Positions 5,921-11,175 of a DNA stretch of 28,079 nucleotides are shown piece by piece. The notes under the pieces are model-generated. The model saw nothing but the letters and a program-made list of their open reading frames with translations. It made no database searches and was not told where the DNA came from. Position numbers and translations under genes: made by a program. The DNA comes from a virus, in IMG/VR virus record IMGVR_UViG_3300038825_000308, positions 1 to 28,079 of that record; one strand, given 5' to 3'. Within the stretch, counting starts at the first letter, position 1, and every line of letters begins with the position of its first letter.

Positions 5921-6375
5921 TTACCGCCGCAGCCTGCCTTGCAATGGCAATCTACCACGAAGGTCGCTCTGAGCCAGTGGATGCTCAGATGGCCATTGCA
6001 GAGGTTATCGTCAATCGGACGCAACATCCTGACTTCCCCAGCACCGTCTGCGGTGTGGTCAAGGAGCACCGCTCGCCAGTGTCTCGCCCGTGGGCCTGCC
6101 AGTTCAGCTTTTACTGTGACGGCAAGTCAGACAGGCCGACAGACGCTAAGGCGTGGGCAGCGGCTCAGGCAGTGGCCAAAGAGGCTCTCTCAGGCGCAAC
6201 TCTGGGCATTGGGGCAACCCACTACCACACGAAGGCAGTCAAGCCTGTCTGGCGGCACGATCTGACGCCCGTTGGCGCTATTGGAGAGCATATCTTTTAC
6301 ACGGACGGCAAGTGCCTGCTGGCGCTCGGCTGCTCACTGCGCCCTGTGGCGCGTCCAGAAGGAGATAAGGGATGA
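5917..6375 (+). CDS. SleB-type cell-wall hydrolase (Hydrolase_2 family)
   Basis: A 152-residue enzyme. It matches the SleB/CwlJ catalytic domain: an A-I-Y-H-E-G-R-S-E-P motif (candidate catalytic Glu near residue 15), then A-Q-M-A-I-A-E-V-I-V-N-R-T, Y-C-D-G-K-S-D and G-A-T-H-Y-H near the middle, with a basic tail. These are peptidoglycan hydrolases, most likely lytic transglycosylase or amidase types. There is no clear signal peptide; the N-terminus M-I-T-A-A-A-C-L-A-M-A-I is already part of the domain. It lies in the rightward small-gene operon, far from the endolysin and spanins, so it may act at another stage or as a second lysin. The ATG overlaps the preceding stop. Confidence 0.9.
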   Translation: MITAAACLAMAIYHEGRSEPVDAQMAIAEVIVNRTQHPDFPSTVCGVVKEHRSPVSRPWACQFSFYCDGKSDRPTDAKAWAAAQAVAKEALSGATLGIGATHYHTKAVKPVWRHDLTPVGAIGEHIFYTDGKCLLALGCSLRPVARPEGDKG

Positions 6376-6551
6376 CCAAACAAGAAGAACTCAAAGACTG
6401 CATTGCATCATTGCGCAAGGAGCGTGACGAGATGGAAATGCGCTATCAGGGCGTGCGTCCATCATATGTCAGCACCGATCTGGCGGTATTGGAGGAGCGT
6501 ATCGAGCGTTACAAGGCCAAGCTGGCCGAGATGGAGGGAGAAGCGGAATGA
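6372..6551 (+). CDS. Small coiled-coil protein
   Basis: A 59-residue, highly charged protein predicted to be almost entirely coiled coil: E-E-L-K-D-C-I-A-S-L-R-K-E-R-D-E-M-E-M-R-Y, a short break with Gly-Val-Arg-Pro-Ser-Tyr, then L-A-V-L-E-E-R-I-E-R-Y-K-A-K-L-A-E-M. AAGGAG sits seven bases upstream, and there are ATGA overlaps with both neighbours (SleB before, membrane protein after). It sits between a wall hydrolase and a membrane protein, but no function can be assigned. Confidence 0.7.
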   Translation: MTKQEELKDCIASLRKERDEMEMRYQGVRPSYVSTDLAVLEERIERYKAKLAEMEGEAE

Positions 6552-6772
6552 CTGAAATTTCACTTGAGCTTATTCCTGGTGCTTTACATGGCGCTGGAGC
6601 GGTAGCGTTTTATTTTGCAGCGATTGATGTAGTAAAAGAAAGAAGGGGTCGCGCGGTAGTTAAGGACAAGTTGATAATAGCCTTTGTCAGTCCGCTCTGG
6701 CCCTGCCTGATCCTCTATCAACTGTTCTACCGCCTGCTTGCAACGATTATTAAGGAAGGAGACAAGACATGA
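6548..6772 (+). CDS. Small membrane protein with two hydrophobic segments (holin candidate)
   Basis: A 74-residue protein with two hydrophobic stretches, about residues 8-28 (I-P-G-A-L-H-G-A-G-A-V-A-F-Y-F-A-A-I) and 43-68 (L-I-I-A-F-V-S-P-L-W-P-C-L-I-L-Y-Q-L-F). They are separated by a basic loop (K-E-R-R-G-R) and followed by a charged tail. Size and topology fit small two-helix phage holins, and a cell-wall hydrolase lies two genes upstream. There is also a one-helix protein right after it. Equally it could be an early membrane protein of another kind. ATGA overlaps on both sides. Confidence 0.68.
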   Translation: MTEISLELIPGALHGAGAVAFYFAAIDVVKERRGRAVVKDKLIIAFVSPLWPCLILYQLFYRLLATIIKEGDKT

Positions 6773-6918
6773 GTGACCCACTACCAAACCTGACACGCAG
6801 AGAGCGCATTGCGCTTTGGTTTATCATCCTCGCCTTGGATACTGTCGGCGCATACCGATTTAAGCACGAGTGGAAAGAGCTTAGTGAAGACTTGAGAAAG
6901 GAGCTTCGTGATGGATGA
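6769..6918 (+). CDS. Small single-helix membrane protein
   Basis: A 49-residue protein with one hydrophobic segment (A-L-W-F-I-I-L-A-L-D-T-V-G-A-Y, about residues 15-29) between a basic N-terminus (T-R-R-E-R) and a charged C-terminal helix (E-W-K-E-L-S-E-D-L-R-K-E-L). AAGGAG lies seven bases before ATG; the start overlaps the previous stop by 4 bases and the end overlaps the next gene by 8. It may pair with the preceding two-helix protein. Unrecognised otherwise. Confidence 0.62.
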   Translation: MSDPLPNLTRRERIALWFIILALDTVGAYRFKHEWKELSEDLRKELRDG

Positions 6919-7303
6919 CCGTAAATTTACACCGCCAACAGAGTTCCCCGCTGAGTATGTCGATAGTAATGGTGACAAGGCCGTGATCTTGGGGCGAGGG
7001 CCACACAAAGTGTTTCCGTTTATTGGCCATAACGCTGCTGGATATGCTCGATATTGGACTGAGAAGGGGACTTTCTCCAGTTTAGGTATAAACGGATTCG
7101 ACCTCCACGACATCCCCAAGCGCATCACAAGGTGGCACAATGTTTACGATGGTTGGGTTGGCCACCAGTTCTTCACTCGAAGTCACGCAGACGAGCATTA
7201 CGATGCTTGCAAGGCGTTTAAACCACGCCCTCGCCTCTGCGTCTACCGCATTGAACGTAACGAGGATGGCAGCAACCCTGAGATATTCGTGGAGGAAGTT
7301 TAA
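6911..7303 (+). CDS. Hypothetical phage protein
   Basis: A 130-residue soluble protein. It has many aromatic and charged residues (G-R-G-P-H-K-V-F-P-F-I-G, N-A-A-G-Y-A-R-Y-W-T-E-K-G, R-C-like R-L-C-V-Y-R-I-E-R-N) and ends in an acidic I-F-V-E-E-V. The first two thirds contain regularly spaced G-x-x-x-[YF] turns suggestive of a small beta-rich fold. The start is the ATG at 6911, with AAGGAG seven bases upstream; GTG at 6908 is possible. The stop shares a base with the next ATG (TAATG). No function assigned. Confidence 0.75.
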   Translation: MDDRKFTPPTEFPAEYVDSNGDKAVILGRGPHKVFPFIGHNAAGYARYWTEKGTFSSLGINGFDLHDIPKRITRWHNVYDGWVGHQFFTRSHADEHYDACKAFKPRPRLCVYRIERNEDGSNPEIFVEEV

Positions 7304-7911
7304 TGGCACAAAAAGTAGTAGACGCAGACATGATTGAGACGATCCGCAGGGGAGCCAAGGCTGGCCTCACGGCAAACCAGATCGCCGCCACGCTTGATGT
7401 GGTCGTCACCACGGTGCGCCGTCACGCCTACAAGCACGGCATAGCGCTGGCAAAGGCTCAGCTCGAAAACAGCCCCGCCATCAGAGACAAGCAGATCAAG
7501 CAGCTCAACTTGGCGGCGGCGGCACGCAAGAAGGCCGAGAAGAAGCGGCTCATGCAGGTTGCGCAAGACTTGGCAAAAATCTCGAACCCGCAGGAGCGCA
7601 AGGAGGCGCTATATGGCCAAGCTCTGATGGCATTTGAGCTGAAGCAGGCCGCAGAGGGACGCAGAGACAAGCTGCCCTGCCACGCGCCGTCACCCGAGGC
7701 ACTGAAGCAGCGCAGGCGCAGAGATATAAAGAACTACAAGCCGCTGGAGATCGCAGGCATTACATTCGCCTCACGCACCTGCGCTGCTGAAGCTCTTGGC
7801 GTCAGTCGCGGGGAATTTTCTGCTATGATTTCTGACAAAGCCACTCCGTTCCGCCGTCAGAAGCTCGCGCGGATGCTGGGCGAGTATAAGCGTAAGGTGG
7901 CGGCAGGCTAG
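7303..7911 (+). CDS. DNA-binding protein: N-terminal HTH, C-terminal NUMOD1-like module
   Basis: A 202-residue, very basic protein. Residues 8-48 form an HTH (G-L-T-A-N-Q-I-A-A-T-L-D-V-V-V-T-T-V-R-R-H). A long Lys/Arg-rich helix follows (A-A-A-R-K-K-A-E-K-K-R). The end (about 152-196) reads E-I-A-G-I-T-F-A-S-R-T-C-A-A-E-A-L-G-V-S-R, the 'F.S...AA.ALGVS' pattern of NUMOD1-type modules found on phage HNH homing nucleases. No HNH or GIY-YIG catalytic motif is present, so it looks like a DNA binder without a nuclease. Last gene of the rightward operon, its stop overlaps that of the opposing gene. Confidence 0.75.
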   Translation: MAQKVVDADMIETIRRGAKAGLTANQIAATLDVVVTTVRRHAYKHGIALAKAQLENSPAIRDKQIKQLNLAAAARKKAEKKRLMQVAQDLAKISNPQERKEALYGQALMAFELKQAAEGRRDKLPCHAPSPEALKQRRRRDIKNYKPLEIAGITFASRTCAAEALGVSRGEFSAMISDKATPFRRQKLARMLGEYKRKVAAG

Positions 7912-9020
7912 TCGCCAGAGGCGACAACCGTCAAAACCTCGCCCCGATCTCGGTGCAGAGTAACGGCGCGAATTTCAGACTTCCCTGAATATGCCCCATT
8001 GAACGAATAAGCGTCCTTTGGGGCAACCGCTCTAAGCTGCTGCCACAACATGCCACCGATCTCGCTGCTCTTCAGGTGATGTAGGTGGCCCGTCCACAGG
8101 AACCTGTGCTTAGTCTTGCCCCACTCCTCACTGTGCCGATCCGCAATGGCCATAATCAGTCGCTCTGGCTTTGACTTGTCGCCGTGATGGCTGGCCAAGA
8201 GGCACTGGCCGAAGCGCATAATGAAGAAGTCACTGGGGTCTAGCTGAACATCAATGCGAGGCTCGTTTCGGTAATATGCGTGAACGGCAAAGAGCGTGAT
8301 CATGTAGCTCGTCGGGTTGTGATTGCCCGCAAGTATCCTGACGATAACCTTCTCGTGCTTTGCGAGCGCCATGTCACAGCAATGCACAAGCGTCTTGATG
8401 CTGGCATCAGCCGTTCTGAAGTGACGCGTTGCAACATCAAGCTGATGCTTGCTCTGAGGCGTGCGATTGTCTTGGCTGTCTGCGTGGTGCAGGTCGCCAA
8501 CATCCAGAATAACCGCAGTGCTTGACGATGGAGACGCGTCAATGGCGGACTTCATCCAGCGCTTGACGCGGGCTTCCGCGATGTCGGTGTCATAGTCCTC
8601 GCCAACCTCCTCTCCCCACGCATACATGCCCATATGGACATCCGCTATGGGGTAGATGGTCAACAGGTCATCATCGCAATGAGGCGGCTCTTCTGCGGCC
8701 TCTATGGGGCGCATGTCGGCCAAGCTGGCCTTGATGCTCTCCGCAAGGTCTTCAATGCTGTTCCCGCCGCCGTCCTTTGGCATTTGAAAATACAGGGAAG
8801 CGCCTTCGCTCTTGATCCAGCCTGAGTGCAGTGGCCCAGCGTCCTGCATTCCGACAGAGCTCATGGCCCCTTGGATAGCACCGTCTGCCTCTGCGTGCTT
8901 GCGTGCGCCCTTCAGACGGTTTCGCAGTGCGTTTTCAGCAATGCCAAGCTGCTTCGCAATAGCTCGGCCCGACATCCCTGCGAGATGTAACTCCCACGCT
9001 TCTCTTTGCTTGGGGGTCAT
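7908..9020 (-). CDS. Calcineurin-like metallophosphoesterase with N-terminal helix-turn-helix
   Basis: About 370 residues from the ATG at 9020, which gives an ATGA overlap with the spanin gene; a GTG at 9026 is the alternative. Residues 3-42 form an HTH (A-G-M-S-G-R-A-I-A-K-Q-L-G-I-A-E-N-A-L-R). The catalytic domain has every motif in order: D-V-H (127-129), G-D-L-H (175-178), G-N-H-N (232-235), S-H-H-G-D (277-281) and G-H-L-H-H (311-315). These ligate two metals, as in Mre11/SbcD and related phosphodiesterases. The likely activity is cutting nucleic acid or nucleotide phosphoesters, with targeting by the HTH. It is last in the late operon, after the lysis genes, an uncommon place for a DNA enzyme. 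Confidence 0.9.
   Translation of the reverse strand: MTPKQREAWELHLAGMSGRAIAKQLGIAENALRNRLKGARKHAEADGAIQGAMSSVGMQDAGPLHSGWIKSEGASLYFQMPKDGGGNSIEDLAESIKASLADMRPIEAAEEPPHCDDDLLTIYPIADVHMGMYAWGEEVGEDYDTDIAEARVKRWMKSAIDASPSSSTAVILDVGDLHHADSQDNRTPQSKHQLDVATRHFRTADASIKTLVHCCDMALAKHEKVIVRILAGNHNPTSYMITLFAVHAYYRNEPRIDVQLDPSDFFIMRFGQCLLASHHGDKSKPERLIMAIADRHSEEWGKTKHRFLWTGHLHHLKSSEIGGMLWQQLRAVAPKDAYSFNGAYSGKSEIRAVTLHRDRGEVLTVVASGD
7911..7925. other. Hairpin at the convergent gene junction
   Basis: GTCGCC and GGCGAC form a perfect 6-bp inverted repeat around a 3-base loop, directly at the point where the two operons meet and inside the last codons of the metallophosphoesterase. Neither side has a T run, so it is not a standard intrinsic terminator. 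It may still slow polymerase or protect 3' ends. Confidence 0.4.
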
Positions 9021-9223
9021 TGGCACAATCTCTCGTGTGTTTCGTTGTAGATTACAATGTCAGTAAGCAGCTTGCGGTCATGCTCAATAAGCCACTCCGC
9101 TGTCTTCATGCTGTCAAAGTATAGCGGGGAGGCTATATCGCAGTAACTATTCGCCTCGACCTTCACGCACCCAGCGAGAGGCACGATCAGCAAGGCCGCT
9201 GTCGTCCAGAACTTCAATCTCAT
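9017..9223 (-). CDS. Outer-membrane spanin lipoprotein (Rz1-like)
   Basis: A 68-residue protein. It begins M-R-L-K-F-W-T-T-A-A-L-L-I-V-P-L-A-G-C, a clear lipoprotein signal with lipobox L-A-G-C, so the mature protein starts at Cys19 and would be lipidated at the outer membrane. The start at 9223 is supported by AAGGAG seven to nine bases upstream and lies inside the end of the Rz-like gene in another frame. This is the classic Rz/Rz1 overlap. The mature part is not especially proline-rich, unlike lambda Rz1. Together the pair would fuse inner and outer membranes at lysis. Confidence 0.82.
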   Translation of the reverse strand: MRLKFWTTAALLIVPLAGCVKVEANSYCDIASPLYFDSMKTAEWLIEHDRKLLTDIVIYNETHERLCQ

Positions 9224-9389
9224 CTTCGATCTCCTTGGCAGCACGCATTGCGTCAATGCGCTTTTCAGCCTGATCTGCCTGCATCTTGAGCAGGGCTTTG
9301 CTTACGGCATCATGCCGCAGCTTCAAGAGCGCAGCGATAAAGACCGCTACGCCAATGGCATATAGCTTCAGGCGTGCCATGGCGAACAT
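9147..9389 (-). CDS. Inner-membrane spanin (Rz-like)
   Basis: About 80 residues. An N-terminal membrane anchor (L-K-L-Y-A-I-G-V-A-V-F-I-A-A-L-L-K-L, residues 6-23) is followed by a long charged coiled coil (L-L-K-M-Q-A-D-Q-A-E-K-R-I-D-A-M-R-A-A-K) and a basic C-terminus. This is the single-anchor, periplasmic-helix layout of i-spanins, though shorter than lambda Rz (153 residues). ATG at 9389 overlaps the preceding stop (TGATG); an in-frame ATG at 9380 is an alternative. The lipoprotein partner begins inside its 3' end. Confidence 0.8.
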   Translation of the reverse strand: MFAMARLKLYAIGVAVFIAALLKLRHDAVSKALLKMQADQAEKRIDAMRAAKEIEDEIEVLDDSGLADRASRWVREGRGE

Positions 9390-9574
9390 CAGGTTGGCTC
9401 TCCCCACGCAACGCACTTGGCGTCCTGCACGATCATATTCGGGTAATTCTCTTCGATCATCAGCCAGCCGAAGGGGATGCCGCCCATGCACTCGTCCAGC
9501 GTTCTTGTCGCTGGCCCTGCCACGCCGATACACTGGCCATCAAGAGAGCACGCAAGTAGGATCGCAGTGAACAT
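9389..9574 (-). CDS. Small cysteine-containing, probably exported protein in the lysis cassette
   Basis: A 61-residue protein with a short hydrophobic start (M-F-T-A-I-L-L-A-C-S-L) and four cysteines (about residues 9, 15, 29 and 54), which could form disulfides in the periplasm. The ribosome site is ideal (GGAGG seven bases before ATG) and overlaps the endolysin stop codon. Its stop overlaps the Rz-like start. Small Cys-containing exported proteins are common next to lysis genes in phages of alphaproteobacteria, but I know no defined role. The hydrophobic stretch is too short to be sure of a signal peptide. Confidence 0.7.
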   Translation of the reverse strand: MFTAILLACSLDGQCIGVAGPATRTLDECMGGIPFGWLMIEENYPNMIVQDAKCVAWGEPT

Positions 9575-9578
9575 CAGT

Positions 9579-10244
9579 TTACCTCCAGCCAGCAGCCCAT
9601 GCCTTGAGCCGCTCCTTCAGGATATACATTGCCAGCAGTGCTATCACAACACACCCAGCCATAGCAATGATCTGGGCCGTTCCGTTGAGCGCCTGAAACG
9701 CCGCTACAGCGCCACCCACTGCCGATGCACCCTGCACTACGCTGGCTTGCACGGTCTTGCTCTGTGTGGCGCTTGTGCGGGCCGTGGCGGGCTTCTCAGC
9801 AACAACAGGCGTGAGGAACAGATCAACCTCGGCCTCACGGCGGTTGATCAAGCCCTTCACGACCTTGCCACCAGCCTTGCGCCACATGCGAATAGATGTT
9901 GGAACACGATCTTTATTGCCAGCATTGAAATGCCGCAGCGCAGAAGACTTGCGGAACGCAGTCGGGCCAATGTTATACGCCAGTGAAGTGAACGCACCAA
10001 GCTCATTCTCATTGATCGGTGCAGTGATTGCGGGTGTAATCTCCGCGAGGAACTTCTCGATGGTCTTCTCGAGATACCAGTCAGCTTCGGCCTGCGTGAT
10101 TTTGGTGTCGGGGCCAACCTCAATGAAGCCAGCGTTGGTCGTCAAACCGTAACCAACAGTCCAGACGCCAGCCGAGCACTTGTAAGCCTTGAGCTTGCAG
10201 CCTTCCCAGCGCTTGATTAGATCGAGTGAGGCTTGGTTCAACAT
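9579..10244 (-). CDS. GH24 lysozyme (endolysin) with C-terminal membrane segment
   Basis: A 221-residue muramidase that would cut the N-acetylmuramic acid-N-acetylglucosamine bond of peptidoglycan. The T4-type catalytic spacing E-x8-C-x5-T is present: Glu14 in K-R-W-E-G, Cys23, and Thr29 in V-W-T-V-G-Y-G; Cys replaces the usual Asp. The fold's later motif L-I-N-R-R-E-A-E closes the domain near residue 140. Beyond it come an Ala/Ser/Thr-rich linker and a single hydrophobic helix (residues 190-209), then a basic tail. No N-terminal signal or SAR anchor is seen. Adjacent genes are holin candidates upstream and spanins downstream. The tethered tail is unusual for T4-type endolysins. Confidence 0.95.
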   Translation of the reverse strand: MLNQASLDLIKRWEGCKLKAYKCSAGVWTVGYGLTTNAGFIEVGPDTKITQAEADWYLEKTIEKFLAEITPAITAPINENELGAFTSLAYNIGPTAFRKSSALRHFNAGNKDRVPTSIRMWRKAGGKVVKGLINRREAEVDLFLTPVVAEKPATARTSATQSKTVQASVVQGASAVGGAVAAFQALNGTAQIIAMAGCVVIALLAMYILKERLKAWAAGWR

Positions 10245-10253
10245 GTCAGTCTC

Positions 10254-10394
10254 CTATTTCGAAAACGCATCACTGAGCAGGACTATTTCAAGGCGCTGCA
10301 CCTGAAGCTGGAGCTCGTTTGTCGTTTTGATATTCCACGAAAGCAGAGCAACAATAACGCTGACGAGCGCTGCGGTGATCACCTTGTTGTCCAT
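10254..10394 (-). CDS. Very small membrane protein (holin or antiholin candidate)
   Basis: A 46-residue protein with one transmembrane helix (V-I-T-A-A-L-V-S-V-I-V-A-L-L-S-W, about residues 5-20) and a short amphipathic tail (L-Q-L-Q-V-Q-R-L-E-I-V-L-L). It starts one base inside the previous stop (TGATG) and ends just before the endolysin's AGGAG ribosome site. Position directly upstream of the endolysin and small size fit a holin-class protein; single-helix (class III) holins exist. Not proven by sequence. Confidence 0.68.
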   Translation of the reverse strand: MDNKVITAALVSVIVALLSWNIKTTNELQLQVQRLEIVLLSDAFSK

Positions 10395-10618
10395 CACTTT
10401 CTCAATGCCTCTTCAATGCCATCTAATTTCTCAAAGACACGCTTGAAGTTCTCACGCACCTCTTTGAACTCACGGTCGTGTGCAATTCGTGTGGCCTCGA
10501 CCTGCGCCTTCAGCACCTCGATCTCCGTGTGATGGCTGTTAATCTTCGTGTGGATCATCCATACGAATGCGCCGACTGGCACAACGATGTACTTCAAAAG
10601 CAGGTCAAGAGTTTCCAT
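10394..10618 (-). CDS. Membrane-anchored coiled-coil protein in the lysis cassette
   Basis: A 74-residue protein with an N-terminal hydrophobic segment (L-L-L-K-Y-I-V-V-P-V-G-A-F-V-W-M-I, residues 5-21) followed by a long coiled coil (T-E-I-E-V-L-K-A-Q-V-E-A-T-R-I-A-H, and F-K-R-V-F-E-K-L-D-G-I-E-E-A-L). The anchor plus helix resembles haemolysin-XhlA-like lysis accessories. It is joined by one-base overlaps (TGATG) to both neighbours, so these are made together. Function is inferred from layout and place. Confidence 0.7.
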   Translation of the reverse strand: METLDLLLKYIVVPVGAFVWMIHTKINSHHTEIEVLKAQVEATRIAHDREFKEVRENFKRVFEKLDGIEEALRK

Positions 10619-10926
10619 CAGTACGATCCCTCCCACACCCGCAGGGCGGAGAACTCGTTGGACATCATCTTGCGCTTGATGACATCTTTCATGGCCTCTG
10701 TATCTTCCCATGATACACCAGCCTCTTTGAGCCAAACGCCGAGCAGGCCAAGGTCTACGTTGCCGACGTGCTTGTAGTCGGATGCAAAGCTGTTCTGCGT
10801 GACTTCACGGGCGTGCTTCGCGTCGCTGAGCATGTGGGATGCGTCAAACGTCTTCTTGATGATCAGCTTGTCGTCGTCGAAGCTGACTTTCTCGGAGAGT
10901 TTAGTTGAGTGAGCGGCTTTTTGCAT
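10618..10926 (-). CDS. Hypothetical virion or assembly protein
   Basis: A 102-residue soluble protein. The N-terminal half has a D-D-K-L-I-I-K-K-T-F-D-A-S motif, followed by H-A-R-E-V-T-Q-N and a C-terminal helix (W-E-D-T-E-A-M-K-D-V-I-K-R-K-M-M-S-N-E-F). It lies between the capsid genes and the lysis cassette, where phages often encode small head or head-tail proteins. Its start lies 26 bases inside the end of the preceding gene, with GGAAG upstream. I cannot name the family. Confidence 0.72.
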   Translation of the reverse strand: MQKAAHSTKLSEKVSFDDDKLIIKKTFDASHMLSDAKHAREVTQNSFASDYKHVGNVDLGLLGVWLKEAGVSWEDTEAMKDVIKRKMMSNEFSALRVWEGSY

Positions 10927-11122
10927 TGCGAGACTTCCGTGGCTTTTTAGGGGCTTCAGTTGGCTTGGGAGGCTCTACAACCTCGCGCAAAACGGTGATG
11001 CTGTCGGGTCGGAATGTCTTGATCTTGGCGATCTCAGCGTCCGACAGGATAACAGTTTCGCCCTTTTCAATGCGGCCCTTGCTGCACTTGATCTTGATGC
11101 GATTGACGATGACTTCTTTCAT
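10901..11122 (-). CDS. Small basic-tailed protein downstream of the capsid gene
   Basis: A 73-residue protein. Residues 1-50 look like a small beta domain (M-K-E-V-I-V-N-R-I-K-I-K-C-S-K-G-R-I-E-K-G, then E-T-V-I-L-S-D-A-E-I-A-K-I), and the end is a Pro/Lys/Arg-rich tail (P-P-K-P-T-E-A-P-K-K-P-R-K-S-R). This layout is like the small head or 'mu-like FluMu' helper proteins found after capsid genes, but the match is only stylistic. Start chosen at 11122 because GGAG lies about seven bases upstream and the longer frame runs back through the hairpin and the capsid gene. Confidence 0.7.
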   Translation of the reverse strand: MKEVIVNRIKIKCSKGRIEKGETVILSDAEIAKIKTFRPDSITVLREVVEPPKPTEAPKKPRKSRNAKSRSLN

Positions 11123-11144
11123 GGGGAACTCCGCGAGATGAGGT

Positions 11145-11168
11145 AGAGGGGGCCGTGAAGCCCCCTCT
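11145..11168 (-). terminator. GC-rich hairpin after the capsid gene (partial terminator or mRNA stabiliser)
   Basis: A perfect 9-bp inverted repeat, AGAGGGGGC/GCCCCCTCT, with a 6-base loop lies just after the capsid stop codon. On the minus strand it is followed by ACCTC, not by a T run, so full termination is unlikely. Such hairpins after capsid genes often give partial termination or protect the abundant upstream mRNA from 3' decay. Confidence 0.5.
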
Positions 11169-11175
11169 GTCGTCA

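Noticed and set aside
5209-6069. 286-residue open frame on the minus strand across the rightward operon
   Set aside because: It lies fully antisense to four well-supported genes with good ribosome sites, has a low-complexity Cys/Leu/Ser-rich translation and no ribosome site of its own.
7911-7925. Bidirectional intrinsic terminator at the convergent junction
   Set aside because: The stem is only 6 bp and neither side has a run of T, so it is listed only as a hairpin.
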